A stretch of 64,000 bases of DNA, taken from positions 62,001-126,000 of the forward strand of contig NZQV01000026.1 in NCBI GenBank assembly GCA_002696035.1, given 5' to 3'. Below the pieces are notes generated by a model. That model did not search any database, had not been told where the DNA came from, and saw only the letters and a list, made by a program, of their open reading frames with translations. The stretch comes from Balneola sp. (lineage in GTDB: Bacteria; Bacteroidota; Rhodothermia; Balneolales; Balneolaceae). This document shows positions 26,114 through 35,521 of this stretch, piece after piece. A program made the position numbers and the translations under genes. How positions within the stretch are numbered: position 1 is the first letter of the stretch; each line of letters begins with the position of its first letter.

Positions 26114-28942
26114 CTACTTGGAGAGATACAGGCTCTTAAACTCGTACGGTTTCTTAAAGTGATCATCATTGAAATCCTTGGCGAAATAGATACTCTCGCC
26201 CGTTGATTTCATTTCAGGCCCCAGCTCTTTCTTCACTTCCGGGAACTTATCGAATGGAAACACCGGCTCTTTGATGGCCCAGTTTTCCAGCTTCGAAGTC
26301 AGGTCGAATTCTTTGAGCTTGGCGCCCAACATCACTTTTACACCAATGGCTGCTTCCGGACGCTGTGTGGCTTTAGCCAGGAACGGGATGGTTCGGGTAG
26401 TCCGTGGATTGGCTTCCAATACATATACTTTGTCATCTTTGACAGCATACTGTACGTTCAGGAATCCGAGAATTTCCATGTTTTCGGCAATTTTCAGCTG
26501 ATGATCTTCGATGGTTTTGATGATCTCATCACTTAGAGAGTACGGAGGAAGCACCGCAGTTGAATCACCGGAATGAACACCAGCCGGCTCTATGTGCTGC
26601 ATGATCCCTGCAATGTGAAGCTGATCTCCGTCATATACTGAATCCACATCCACCTCTATAGCTTGCTCCAGATATTTATCGATGAGGAAGGCATTTTCGG
26701 GATGTGTCTTCAGGATGTTAGCTACATATTTTCGGAGCTCTTCTTCCTTCACAGCGATCCGCATGCCCTGCCCACCCAATACGTAACTTGGGCGAATAAG
26801 CACCGGGTAGCCGATCCGGTCAGCGATCCTGATCGCTTCTTCAACTTCATGGGCTGTTCCATATTCAGGAAATGGAATATCCAGTTTCTTCAGGAATTTC
26901 GAGAACTCGCCTCGGTCTTCCGCAAAATCGATCATCCCAAAATCGGTTCCAAAGATCTTGATGCCCTCTTCCACAAATCGTTTTCCGAGCTTGAGTGCTG
27001 TTTGTCCGCCAACTTGTAGGATAACCCCTTCCGGCTGTTCATGGTCAATGATATCCAGCACGCGTTCCCAGTATACCGGCTCAAAGTAGAGCTTATCGGC
27101 AAAGTCGAAGTCGGTAGAAACGGTCTCAGGGTTACAATTCACCATAATGGCCTCATAGCCCATTTCCTTTGTAGCCAAAACGGCGTGCGTACAGGAGTAA
27201 TCAAACTCGATTCCCTGCCCAATTCGGTTCGGGCCACTTCCAAGAATCAGCACTTTTTTCTTATCGGTTACTTCACTTTCATTCTCACCTTCATATGCGG
27301 AATAGTAGTAAGGCGTTTGCGCCGGGAATTCAGCCGCACAGGTATCTACCATTTTGAAGGATGGAGTGAGCCCAAGTTCTTTTCGGCGATCACGGACTTT
27401 CTTATCGTCTACTTTCTCACCGCTCTTACTGAGCAGGTAGGCGATCTGCGAATCTGAAAATCCGGCTTGCTTCAGCTCAAAGAAATCGTCTTTGGAAATC
27501 TCTTTAAGTGACTGTCCTTCGGTGCGATTTTCGAGCGAAACCATATACCGGATCTGCTGCAGGTACCAGGGATCCACTTTGGTGATATCCGCGATCTCTT
27601 CGACAGAAGCCCCCATCTTGAAGGCATTCCGGATCTGCATGGAGCGGTCCCAGTAGGGCTTCAGTAAACGCTCACGTACAGTTTTTCGGTCAAATTCTTC
27701 ATAGCCATCGGCGCCCAATCCATCACGACCTACTTCCAGCGATTGCCACGCTTTGTTGAGGGCTTCCGGGAAATTTCGGCCGATCGACATCACTTCTCCA
27801 ACCGCTTTCATTTGGGTTGACAGCTCTTCATCCACTCCGGGGAATTTGTCGAAGTTGAAGCGTGGAATCTTGCAGACCACATAATCGATACTGGGCTCAA
27901 AACACGCTGATGTGGTTCCGGTGATCTGATTCTTGAGTTCATCCAGCGTGTAGCCAACCGCCAGTTTAGTTGCCACTTTCGCGATCGGATATCCGGTAGC
28001 TTTAGAAGCAAGCGCCGAAGAACGGCTCACTCTTGGGTTGATCTCGATGGCCACTAGTCGGTCACTTCCGGGCTCCATAGCAAATTGCACGTTACATCCG
28101 CCGGCAAAGGTTCCGATACTGCGCATCATCCTGATGGCTGAATCGCGCATGTGTTGCAGTTGTTTATCGCTCAGAGTTTGGGTTGGCGCTACCGTCACGG
28201 AATCCCCGGTATGAACACCCATCGGGTCCATGTTTTCGATAGAACAGATGATGATCACATTGTCATTGGCATCCCGTAGAAGTTCGAGTTCGTATTCTTT
28301 CCACCCAAAAATAGACTCCTCGATGAGCACCTGATGCACCGGACTCATTTCAAGTCCGCGCAATACTTTTCGCTCAAACTCATCTTCATTCCAGACAATA
28401 CCACCACCGGCTCCACCCATGGTAAATGATGGGCGAATCACGATCGGCAAGCCACCTAATTCTTCCTTGATCTCTTTGGCATCCAGCAGCGATTGAGCCG
28501 TGCGACTCTTACACTGTTCAATTCCGATCTCTTCCATTTTATCACGAAACAGCTGCCGATCTTCGGTTAGCTCCACCGCATCAATATCCACCCCTATGAT
28601 CTTGACGTCATTATCTTTCCAGTAATTTTCTTTTTCAAGATCGCGGCAGAGGTTCAACCCGGTCTGACCGCCCATGGTTGGCAGCACAGCATCGGGTTTT
28701 TCTTTAGCTACAATTTCTTTGATGGAATCAGTGGTCATTGGTAGCATATAAACCGCATCGGCCATAATAGGGTCGGTCATGATGGTAGCCGGGTTCGAGT
28801 TAATGAGAACGATCTCATATCCCTCTTCCTGAAGAGAGCGGCAGGCCTGAGAACCGGAGTAATCAAATTCGCAAGCTTGACCAATTACAATAGGTCCTGA
28901 ACCAATGATAAGAATCTTATGGATATCGTCGCGTCTGGGCAT
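26114..28942 (-). CDS. carB: Carbamoyl-phosphate synthase large subunit, lacking the allosteric domain
   Basis: CarB makes carbamoyl phosphate from bicarbonate, ATP and ammonia supplied by CarA, for pyrimidines and arginine. The 942-residue protein has both ATP-grasp halves (about 1-400 and 555-935), each opening with an ILGSGP-type segment ([18 protein letters not shown] and [17 protein letters not shown]), and the oligomerisation domain between them. It stops soon after [13 protein letters not shown], where E. coli CarB continues for about 130 residues into the MGS-like domain that binds UMP and ornithine. That domain is absent. The next 15 nt lead into cassette C, and no remnant of the domain is visible before recQ. 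Shortened CarB may be a lineage trait. Confidence 0.95.
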   Translation of the reverse strand: MPRRDDIHKILIIGSGPIVIGQACEFDYSGSQACRSLQEEGYEIVLINSNPATIMTDPIMADAVYMLPMTTDSIKEIVAKEKPDAVLPTMGGQTGLNLCRDLEKENYWKDNDVKIIGVDIDAVELTEDRQLFRDKMEEIGIEQCKSRTAQSLLDAKEIKEELGGLPIVIRPSFTMGGAGGGIVWNEDEFERKVLRGLEMSPVHQVLIEESIFGWKEYELELLRDANDNVIIICSIENMDPMGVHTGDSVTVAPTQTLSDKQLQHMRDSAIRMMRSIGTFAGGCNVQFAMEPGSDRLVAIEINPRVSRSSALASKATGYPIAKVATKLAVGYTLDELKNQITGTTSACFEPSIDYVVCKIPRFNFDKFPGVDEELSTQMKAVGEVMSIGRNFPEALNKAWQSLEVGRDGLGADGYEEFDRKTVRERLLKPYWDRSMQIRNAFKMGASVEEIADITKVDPWYLQQIRYMVSLENRTEGQSLKEISKDDFFELKQAGFSDSQIAYLLSKSGEKVDDKKVRDRRKELGLTPSFKMVDTCAAEFPAQTPYYYSAYEGENESEVTDKKKVLILGSGPNRIGQGIEFDYSCTHAVLATKEMGYEAIMVNCNPETVSTDFDFADKLYFEPVYWERVLDIIDHEQPEGVILQVGGQTALKLGKRFVEEGIKIFGTDFGMIDFAEDRGEFSKFLKKLDIPFPEYGTAHEVEEAIRIADRIGYPVLIRPSYVLGGQGMRIAVKEEELRKYVANILKTHPENAFLIDKYLEQAIEVDVDSVYDGDQLHIAGIMQHIEPAGVHSGDSTAVLPPYSLSDEIIKTIEDHQLKIAENMEILGFLNVQYAVKDDKVYVLEANPRTTRTIPFLAKATQRPEAAIGVKVMLGAKLKEFDLTSKLENWAIKEPVFPFDKFPEVKKELGPEMKSTGESIYFAKDFNDDHFKKPYEFKSLYLSK

Positions 28943-28950
28943 GGGTTTTG

Positions 28951-29026
28951 TGAGTGGTTATTCGTTAATGGTGTATTAGTTATTTGTCTTGAAGTCCTAA
29001 ATCTTTTATCTCAAGTCTTACATCTA
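28951..29026. repeat. Short-period low-complexity spacer between carA and carB
   Basis: The 84-nt spacer contains quasi-repeated units such as AGTCCTAAATCTTTTATCT and AGTCTTACATCTATCATCT. The style matches the short-period arms of the 4HB and GxxExxY cassettes, but no gene or clear inverted partner is present. Confidence 0.4.
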
Positions 29027-30127
29027 TCATCTATTTTTCATCATGTCAATGAACTGGTCGAATAAGTACGCTGAGTCGTGCGGGCCGGGGGAGGCTTCGG
29101 GGTGATATTGTACCGAAAATCCCGGGAAGTTCTTAAACTTCAGCCCCTCAATAGTACCATCGTTCAGGTTGATGTGTGTGACTTCAGCAATGTTCTCGTC
29201 CAGCGAGTCTTCATCAACAGCAAAGCCGTGGTTTTGGGTTGAAATTTCTACCAATCCGGTCGCCAAGTTTTTTACGGGCTGATTGGCTCCGCGATGGCCT
29301 ACAAACATCTTGGTGGTTTTAAGTCCTTCGCTAAGTGCCATCAACTGATGTCCGAGACATATTCCAAAGACCGGCTTCCCGCTTTCCTTTGCATAATTCA
29401 CAGCTTCCAGCGCATATTCTGCAGTAGCTGTAGGATCGCCGGGACCATTACTGAAAAAGTAGCCATCGGCTTCCCAATCTTTGATCTCCTCGACCGATGT
29501 TTTTGCCGGAAAGATCCGCAGCGTGCAACCGCGCTTATTTAAGTTATTGATGATGTTTTGCTTGATGCCATAATCAAAAGCAGCTACCCGGAATTCATCT
29601 TCCCCGTTTACCGTCTGGGCTTCGGAGCGGGTGACTTTGGTGGCCAGTTCAAGACCTTCCATATCGTCCCAATCTTTAGCCATCTGTACGAGTTTTTCCT
29701 CATCCATTTCGGTGCTTGAGATCACAGCGTTCATCACCCCTTTTTCCCGAACGTGACGAACCAGCTTTCGGGTATCAACTCCTGAAATTCCTGTGATCTC
29801 ATTATCTTCCAGATATTCCTGAAGACTGCGGTCAGCCATGGTATTGCTGTATTCATGAGAGAAGGCCCGGCAAATAACTCCGGCCACCATCACCTTTCGG
29901 GCTTCATCATCCCTTGGCTGGGTGCCGTAATTTCCAATATGCGGATAGGTCATCATCATCAATTGACCATAGTAACTTGGGTCGGTGAATATTTCCTGAT
30001 AACCGGTCATGCTGGTGTTAAAACAAAGCTCACCGCCGGTGATGCCGTCATGGCCGATGGCTTCTCCGTGGACTACGGTTCCGTCGCTAAGTGCAAGTAT
30101 GGCTTTTTTTCGTTCTTTTAATGACAT
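29027..30127 (-). CDS. carA: Carbamoyl-phosphate synthase small (glutaminase) subunit
   Basis: CarA hydrolyses glutamine and passes ammonia to CarB. The 366-residue protein has the N-terminal CarA domain (to about 150, with GELCFNTSMTGYQEIFTDPSYYGQ near 31-54). The class I glutamine amidotransferase domain follows with nucleophile Cys in GICLGHQL (about 255) and His/Glu in QYHPEASPGP (about 338-347). carA precedes carB by 84 nt, so they form an operon. Upstream lies a leader ORF overlapping an intrinsic terminator, suggesting attenuation control. Confidence 0.96.
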   Translation of the reverse strand: MSLKERKKAILALSDGTVVHGEAIGHDGITGGELCFNTSMTGYQEIFTDPSYYGQLMMMTYPHIGNYGTQPRDDEARKVMVAGVICRAFSHEYSNTMADRSLQEYLEDNEITGISGVDTRKLVRHVREKGVMNAVISSTEMDEEKLVQMAKDWDDMEGLELATKVTRSEAQTVNGEDEFRVAAFDYGIKQNIINNLNKRGCTLRIFPAKTSVEEIKDWEADGYFFSNGPGDPTATAEYALEAVNYAKESGKPVFGICLGHQLMALSEGLKTTKMFVGHRGANQPVKNLATGLVEISTQNHGFAVDEDSLDENIAEVTHINLNDGTIEGLKFKNFPGFSVQYHPEASPGPHDSAYLFDQFIDMMKNR

Positions 30128-30136
30128 GGGTCAGAT

Positions 30137-30165
30137 GTAGTTCTGGTTTGGTGAAATAGTTTGGT
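30137..30165. repeat. Short-period TTTGGTGAA repeat before carA
   Basis: GGTTTGGTGAA and AGTTTGGTGAATGAAAC are two near copies 13 nt apart, just upstream of the carA start. The style resembles the GTGAT octamer arms. Confidence 0.4.
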
Positions 30166-30230
30166 GAATGAAACTTGTCACAAGCGGGACGCATGCGACA
30201 GGTTGTGGCTGGGCAGGTTGAGCGCCAAGA

Positions 30231-30331
30231 TGGTTACGACACAGACCGTCGTAACCAGAAGTTGTTACAAACAAAAGCGAGACGATTGTATTAGCCTTCT
30301 CATACTCGCTCCGCACGCTCTGCGTCGGAGC
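30231..30331. repeat. Two strong hairpins in the carA leader
   Basis: TGGTTACGAC/GTCGTAACCA (30231-30240 and 30248-30257) is a perfect 10-bp stem with a 7-nt loop. GCTCCG-C-ACGC/GCGT-CGGAGC (about 30308-30331) pairs over 10 bp with one bulge. Both lie between the leader terminator and carA and could be RNA structures or dispersed repeats. Confidence 0.55.
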
Positions 30332-30348
30332 GGATGGAATTTTTAGCT

Positions 30349-30436
30349 CAAAAAAAATCCGACTACGGAAACCGCGTCGGATTTGGGAAATAATATGAAT
30401 AGGTAAAAACAATATCATCACGACTGCGACCTCCTT
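30349..30436 (-). promoter_or_regulatory. Attenuator-like carAB leader: strong RBS, leader ORF and intrinsic terminator
   Basis: On the minus strand AAGGAGGT (30436-30429), an unusually perfect ribosome-binding site for this genome, stands 7 nt before GTG ATG (30421-30416). The ORF reads MMILFLPIHIISQIRRGFRS and continues through the stem AAATCCGAC/GTCGGATTT (30384-30376, 30363-30355), which ends in eight T. A T-rich stretch precedes the stem. The ORF stays open almost to carA. This resembles the E. coli pyrBI leader, where UTP level sets translation-transcription coupling across a terminator; four Arg codons in the stem also allow an arginine effect. The hairpin could instead simply end the upstream transcription unit. 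Confidence 0.5.
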
Positions 30437-30573
30437 TTTGTGAGGCAGCGCCGTAGTAATGCATCTAAACTATGGATTGCTAATGTCTTGATTTGAGTGA
30501 GTCCTTCATTTGAAGTTTGCCTAAGATAAGCAGTGGGAGTTTTTGTTTCAATTAAGATTCATGATTTTTAGAA

Positions 30574-31251
30574 CTAATATCCTCCGATCTTCAAACCAAA
30601 TGAAAAATACCAAGCTTTTGAGTTCAGGATCTTACCGCCTTCTAATTTCGCACTGTAAAATAATCGTTTGGCTCTTTGATTGATTCCCGGCGTAAATAAG
30701 TAGATGCTGGATTTCATTCCTACTGTTTTGTAAGCATCTCTGCCGTCTGGACCGAAATCAAACAGGTGGGATTCTTCCTCCAGGTCATCATAATAGACGA
30801 TCTGATTTCTGTATGCCGGCGCGGCAAGCCAACCGATCTTTTCGGAATGGAGTAATCGAACGGGAAGCGAGAGTTCATACTGCCCTACATTTGAATATCC
30901 GATAGTCACATAAACAGGATCAATGACTCTGGCTGTTGCATCAAAACCAACTCCTGTTCCGGCCGAAAAAGAAAAGGCAGCAAAGTGATTACCCTCATTC
31001 TTTAAATACAATGTGTTGAAGTAGCTTAATTCATTCGGGATCGTTAACCTATCATTATATCCTTTTCTTTCCGGATAGAGTGTTTTTGTATCCAAAAGAT
31101 CGGTATTAAATGAAAACCCCATTTGATGAGATGCTTCTATTCGTTCTCCATTGATCTTTTTTGGTGAAAATATAACGGTCTCACTCATAGGAGCATGAGC
31201 TGCACAGGAAGCCAAAAATACTGCAACCAGAATAATAAGTCCGATTCGCAT
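30574..31251 (-). CDS. Putative lipoprotein of unknown function
   Basis: I do not recognise the family. The 225-residue protein starts with a lipoprotein signal (hydrophobic 4-14, lipobox LASC with Cys16) followed by a beta-rich sequence with many aromatic residues. The C-terminus KAWYFSFGLKIGGY resembles the closing strand of a small barrel or beta-sandwich. It should sit in the outer or inner membrane facing the periplasm. It starts 3 nt after the stop of a small membrane protein gene and is probably in the same operon. Confidence 0.55.
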   Translation of the reverse strand: MRIGLIILVAVFLASCAAHAPMSETVIFSPKKINGERIEASHQMGFSFNTDLLDTKTLYPERKGYNDRLTIPNELSYFNTLYLKNEGNHFAAFSFSAGTGVGFDATARVIDPVYVTIGYSNVGQYELSLPVRLLHSEKIGWLAAPAYRNQIVYYDDLEEESHLFDFGPDGRDAYKTVGMKSSIYLFTPGINQRAKRLFYSAKLEGGKILNSKAWYFSFGLKIGGY

Positions 31252-31254
31252 ACA

Positions 31255-31599
31255 TCAACTAAATTTCCTCGGCGTTTCCTTCACCAAAGAGCCCGTCAGC
31301 GTGGCCAGCCCGCTTACCAATCCGCCAATTATTCCGGTGATCAACACCACAACTAAAGGCGAGCCAACTGATAGCATCTCTGCAATTCGGGTGGAAAGAA
31401 TAGCATCATTCCCAAAATGAATGTAAAGCGCCTGCCCGCCCCACAAGACAAACAGGGCCAAAAATCCCAACCCAAAAGAAGGCAGTGCTTTTTTGTTGAA
31501 GTAAAAACCGAAAGCGAGTCCGGGAATGGCGATGCTCCACCATGGCAGGAACAAGTTCAGGATAAAAGCTGAGATCAGGATAAGGATTGTTAGCAGCAT
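31255..31599 (-). CDS. Small integral membrane protein, unknown function
   Basis: This 114-residue protein has four probable membrane helices (about 2-20, 22-34, 40-60 and 78-105), the last Gly-rich with GIIGGLVSGLA. The C-terminal tail KETPRKFS is basic. It has no recognised domain and resembles many small Bacteroidota membrane proteins with a PWW segment. It is the first gene of a two-gene unit with the lipoprotein gene at 30574 (3-nt gap), divergent from the serine hydrolase gene. Confidence 0.6.
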   Translation of the reverse strand: MLLTILILISAFILNLFLPWWSIAIPGLAFGFYFNKKALPSFGLGFLALFVLWGGQALYIHFGNDAILSTRIAEMLSVGSPLVVVLITGIIGGLVSGLATLTGSLVKETPRKFS

Positions 31600-31687
31600 C
31601 GGATATTTTTAAGCATTGGAATGAAAGCCTGAGTGTAGCAATTATTTTGAAAACCTGTAACTCTATTCCTAAAGTTTTGGATTTCTG

Positions 31688-31695
31688 TATTTTTG
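31688..31695 (+). promoter_or_regulatory. -7 promoter box before the serine hydrolase gene
   Basis: TATTTTTG fits the Bacteroidota/FCB -7 consensus TAnnTTTG, 40 nt before the ATG at 31736. No clear -33 TTTG at the usual 19-21 nt spacing was found. Confidence 0.35.
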
Positions 31696-31735
31696 GAATG
31701 AAATTCAGTCATCTCTATAATCAAGTTTATCCTCT

Positions 31736-32953
31736 ATGAAATTACGCCGACTGCTGTTTTTGATCTTATTTGTCCTTCCCGTATCGGTACTTGCACAGGA
31801 TGTGTACTACCCCGGAAACTGGGGCAATTGGGAAAAACGGTCTCCAGAAGAACTGGGCCTCAATGCCGATAAAGTTGAGGAGGCCATTCAGTTCGCGCAA
31901 GAAAATGAGTCCGATAACCCCCGCAGCATGGAAGAAAATCATTATGGCACGTTTGGGCGTGAACCGTTTGGGGATGCCATCGGGCCCTTTAAAGACCGGG
32001 GAGATCAAACCGGCATCATCATCAAAAACGGATATATCGTAGCCGAATGGGGCGACCCGTTTCGCGTGGATATGACGCATAGTGTAACCAAAAGTTTTTT
32101 AACGACTACCGTTGGAATTGCCTACGACCGCGGACTTATACGCGATGTAAACGACAAGGCCAGTCAATACATGGCGCCCATCATGGTGATGGAGTGGGAC
32201 AACAATCAAAACAAAGCCGATGAGTTCAAAGAAGCCAAAGTGATGGAGCCTTTCAAAGGAGAGCACAATTCAAAGATCACCTGGAACCACCTGCTCCGAC
32301 AAACTTCTGATTGGGAAGGCACGCTTTGGGGCAAACCCGACTGGGCCGACCGTCCATCCGGAGACCGTTCCGAGTGGATGACCCGTGAGCGACATGAACC
32401 AGGCTCCGAATTTGAATACAATGATGTCCGTGTAAACCTGCTGGCTTTAGCGGCTATGAATGTGTTGCGTGAACCGTTGCCCAAAGTGCTCCGCGAGGAA
32501 GTAATGGACAAGATCGGTGCTTCCCCAACCTGGCGCTGGATGGGCTATGAAAACTCATGGGTCATCATAGACGGACAGCAGATGCAGGCGGTAAGCGGTG
32601 GCGGACACTGGGGCGGCGGGATGTTCATTAGTGCACGAGATCAGGCTCGATTTGGGCTACTGACGCTACGGAACGGAAAGTGGAAAGATGAGCAAATCAT
32701 CTCTGATGAGTGGAACAAAATGGCCCAAACACCCACCGAAGCCAACACTAATTATGGATTCATGAACTGGTTTTTGAACGTGAATAAAGACCGGCTTCCA
32801 AGTGCCCCGACTTCTGCTTTTTTCCATTTGGGGGCCGGCGTAAACATGGTGTATGTAGATCAGGATAATGACTTAGTCATTGTAACCCGCTGGATTTCAG
32901 GCGATGCTATGGATGGCGTAGTACAGCGTGTTCTGGATGCACTAAATAAATAA
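31736..32953 (+). CDS. Secreted beta-lactamase-family (class C-like) serine hydrolase
   Basis: This 405-residue protein has a signal peptide (cleavage near VLA-Q21). The serine hydrolase SxxK is SVTK, S116-K119, in MTHSVTKSFLTT. A YND segment near 226 would be the Tyr-x-Asn equivalent, and a GGGHWGGGM loop near 285 follows. These enzymes include esterases, D-amino-acid peptidases and carbapenem-insensitive beta-lactamase relatives. The residues do not allow a choice, and resistance should not be assumed. Export to the periplasm is expected. Confidence 0.8.
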   Translation: MKLRRLLFLILFVLPVSVLAQDVYYPGNWGNWEKRSPEELGLNADKVEEAIQFAQENESDNPRSMEENHYGTFGREPFGDAIGPFKDRGDQTGIIIKNGYIVAEWGDPFRVDMTHSVTKSFLTTTVGIAYDRGLIRDVNDKASQYMAPIMVMEWDNNQNKADEFKEAKVMEPFKGEHNSKITWNHLLRQTSDWEGTLWGKPDWADRPSGDRSEWMTRERHEPGSEFEYNDVRVNLLALAAMNVLREPLPKVLREEVMDKIGASPTWRWMGYENSWVIIDGQQMQAVSGGGHWGGGMFISARDQARFGLLTLRNGKWKDEQIISDEWNKMAQTPTEANTNYGFMNWFLNVNKDRLPSAPTSAFFHLGAGVNMVYVDQDNDLVIVTRWISGDAMDGVVQRVLDALNK

Positions 32954-33009
32954 ACCACCTAAAACAATTACCCTTCAAAAGAGACCTTTATTTCTGTTAC
33001 CTTTAGCAT

Positions 33010-34080
33010 ATGGGATTACTAATATTTTACTTACTACTGGCCATTGGCGTGTCTTTCCTTTGTTCAATACTGGAAGCAGTTCTTTTATCAATTTCTCCTT
33101 CCTTTGTGGCGGTTCAGGAGAAGAAAGATCCGGTTATAGGAAAGGTTTTAAAGGAATTAAAAAAGGATATTGATCGGCCTTTATCCGCAATTTTGACACT
33201 AAACACCATCGCCCACACTGTTGGCGCGGCCGGAGTGGGTGCCCAGGCGCAGGTTGTTTTTGGAAATGCTTATGTGAGCCTAACCTCTGCGCTGCTTACG
33301 CTGGCTATATTGGTCCTTTCAGAGATCATCCCAAAAACGCTGGGCGCAACCTATTGGAAAGCACTCTCCGGTTTTGCCGCACGTACTACGAAATTTTTGA
33401 TCTATATCACATATCCGTTTGTGATACTGTCGCAGTGGATCACCAAATGGTTATCGAGTGAGGAGAATCAGGCGCCGTCGGTAAGCCGGGAAGAATTCAG
33501 TGCCATGGCAGAACTTGGTTTTGAGGAAGGTGTTTTTGAGGAAGGCGAATCAAATATTTTCAAAAACCTGATCCGCTTTCGTTCTCTTAAGGTGAAGGAT
33601 ATTATGACGCCGCGTATTGTGGTGGTCAAGTTTCAGGAAGATCAAACCATTTCCGACATCCTTCAAGATAAAGATGAGCTTCGCGTATCACGCATGCCGG
33701 TGTATGGCGAAAATGAGGAAGACATTACCGGTTACATCCTTAAGAATGATCTGTATTATAATCTTTCAGAGAATAATGGGGCTAAGCAGCTTAAGGAAAT
33801 TCGTCGCGAAGTACTGATCCTCCCCGAAACCATTTCCCTGAAAACTCTTTTCGAACGACTGCTCGAAAAACAGGAGCATATCGCCGTAGTGGTAGACGAA
33901 TACGGCGGATTCTCAGGCGTGGTGACGATGGAAGATGTAGTCGAAACACTCCTTGGCATGGAGATCGTGGATGAAATTGACGCCATCGAAGACATGCAAA
34001 AACTGGCCCGACAACAATGGAGAGAGCGAGCTAAAAGATTGGGCATTGTGATGCCGGAGAAGTCTAAGCAACAAGAATAG
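33010..34080 (+). CDS. CNNM/CorC-type (DUF21 + CBS pair) membrane protein
   Basis: The 356-residue protein has an N-terminal DUF21 membrane domain (four hydrophobic segments within about 1-150, including LSEIIPKTLGATYW) and a CBS pair (about 195-320) with VKDIMTPRIVVV and the second repeat YGGFSGVVTMEDVVE. Relatives take part in Mg2+ or Co2+ efflux and homeostasis, and are often annotated hemolysin-like. The CorC_HlyC C-terminal domain seems absent, since the protein ends soon after the CBS pair with a basic tail. A TAccTTTA box lies directly before the ATG, so the transcript may be nearly leaderless. Confidence 0.88.
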   Translation: MGLLIFYLLLAIGVSFLCSILEAVLLSISPSFVAVQEKKDPVIGKVLKELKKDIDRPLSAILTLNTIAHTVGAAGVGAQAQVVFGNAYVSLTSALLTLAILVLSEIIPKTLGATYWKALSGFAARTTKFLIYITYPFVILSQWITKWLSSEENQAPSVSREEFSAMAELGFEEGVFEEGESNIFKNLIRFRSLKVKDIMTPRIVVVKFQEDQTISDILQDKDELRVSRMPVYGENEEDITGYILKNDLYYNLSENNGAKQLKEIRREVLILPETISLKTLFERLLEKQEHIAVVVDEYGGFSGVVTMEDVVETLLGMEIVDEIDAIEDMQKLARQQWRERAKRLGIVMPEKSKQQE

Positions 34081-34216
34081 TTTTAAACTTTTTCTATTCA
34101 GATCTTCTTTTACATCAAAGGATGAAAGGTTCATTCTCCATTATGATTCATTATATTCTCACTTTGCTTAATTGGTGAGATTTATACCCTTCACCCTACT
34201 ACCGAACACAAAATTG

Positions 34217-34256
34217 AACGAGCTCAACAAGACGAAAAACAATAGACGAGCTCGTT
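34217..34256. terminator. Hairpin between the CNNM/CBS gene and the methyltransferase gene
   Basis: AACGAGCTC (34217-34225) pairs perfectly with GAGCTCGTT (34248-34256), followed by TTTTAG. It could end the upstream transcript, though the T-tract is short. It lies only 15 nt before the TTG start of the next gene. Confidence 0.5.
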
Positions 34257-34271
34257 TTAGATGAACCCATA

Positions 34272-35384
34272 TTGAAAACATTTACCCACCGGGAAAAAGA
34301 GTACACCTTTAAACGCTACCCCGAAACCACCAATAGATCGCTGCAAGCCTGGAATGCCGGGGATGAATATGTGCTTTCAAAATTGGAGGGATTAGATCTT
34401 TCAGGAAAATCCATAGCACTCTATAATGATCGCTTCGGAGTCTTGGCTACAGTCCTCAATGAAAACCGCCCGATTGTTGTAGTGGACCGAAGAAGTCAGC
34501 TAAAATCCATAGAGAAAAATATGGAGCTGAATGGACTGAAATGGGATTCCACACAAAGTTTCTCTCCGCTGGATGAGCTTCCGGAGAAAGTGGATATCAG
34601 CATCATCGCTATTCCCAAAACTATGGATCTATTTAAGCTTTATCTGCAACATGCTTCTCACTATTTAGCAGATGATGGCGTTGTGATCTGTTCTTTTATG
34701 ACGAAGTATTTCTCCCCACAAATGTTGTCTATAGCAGAAGAATATTTTGAGGACGTGGATCAAAGCCTGGCTTTGAAAAAGTCACGGCTGCTAACACTAA
34801 AAGGCAAGAAACAGAAAACGTCCGATTCCATTATTGAAGAAATACCATTTTCCTTTGATGATACCCATCAAGAGCAGCTTCAGCAATATTCAGGTGTTTT
34901 TTCGAGTGGACATATTGACTACGCCACCCAGTTTTTGATAGCACACCTTAATGTTTCTGAAGGTGACAAAAAGATACTGGATATGGGAGCAGGAAATGGG
35001 GTAATTGCCCGCGCGGTTCAAATCAAAAATCCAACCGCTGAGATCCATCTAACTGATGATTCCCGGCTTGCTATTGCTTCTTCAAAACTAAATTTAGCTT
35101 CCGGAAATACTCATTTCCATTGGAACGATACGCTGGATGACTTGGAGAAAAACAGTTTTGACCTGGTGGTTTCAAATCCGCCTTTTCACTTTGGACACGA
35201 GACTAATATTGAAGTTTCTGTGCAGCTTTTTACTGAAGTTTTGGAAGTACTTAAACCTGGCGGCCGATTTATCTGTGTAGCTAATCAACACCTGAATTAT
35301 AAAACGCATCTGAATAAAATCTTTACATCAGGAGAAGTGATCGCTCAAAATGAGAAGTTTATTTTGTATAAAACAATAGCCTAA
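34272..35384 (+). CDS. RlmG/RsmC-like rRNA guanine-N2 methyltransferase
   Basis: This 370-residue protein has two related SAM-methyltransferase folds. The N-terminal one (about 1-175) is degenerate, with LQAWNAGDEYVL and VVVDRR as in RlmG. The C-terminal catalytic one (about 190-370) has LDMGAGNGVIA and the N6/N2-type motif VSNPPFH. RlmG modifies G1835 of 23S rRNA and RsmC modifies G1207 of 16S rRNA; the N-terminal pattern is closer to RlmG. The start is TTG at 34272, since the ATG at 34261 runs into a stop after four codons. Confidence 0.8.
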   Translation: MKTFTHREKEYTFKRYPETTNRSLQAWNAGDEYVLSKLEGLDLSGKSIALYNDRFGVLATVLNENRPIVVVDRRSQLKSIEKNMELNGLKWDSTQSFSPLDELPEKVDISIIAIPKTMDLFKLYLQHASHYLADDGVVICSFMTKYFSPQMLSIAEEYFEDVDQSLALKKSRLLTLKGKKQKTSDSIIEEIPFSFDDTHQEQLQQYSGVFSSGHIDYATQFLIAHLNVSEGDKKILDMGAGNGVIARAVQIKNPTAEIHLTDDSRLAIASSKLNLASGNTHFHWNDTLDDLEKNSFDLVVSNPPFHFGHETNIEVSVQLFTEVLEVLKPGGRFICVANQHLNYKTHLNKIFTSGEVIAQNEKFILYKTIA

Positions 35385-35521
35385 AGTAAGCAGCTAAGGC
35401 CATATCACCGTGCAACCGCCACGAAGTCTTTAGCACAGACTTGTAAAGAAATATCACCACTACTTGTTCAGCTTTTCTGATTCATTATATTCCCAAAGCA
35501 CATCAACCAAAACGGGATATT

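Noticed and set aside
26114-28942. CarB truncation caused by a frameshift at its 3' end
   Set aside because: No remnant of the MGS-like domain is visible in any frame between the stop and recQ, so domain absence is a better description than a broken end.
30131-30421. The 96-codon ORF before carA as an ordinary protein-coding gene
   Set aside because: Its second half is translated from hairpins and a TTTGGTGAA repeat, and the composition looks non-protein-like. Only the 5' part with the strong ribosome-binding site was kept, as a leader.
31736-32953. Calling the serine hydrolase an antibiotic-resistance beta-lactamase
   Set aside because: Only the SxxK fold signature is visible; most proteins of this group are esterases or peptidases.
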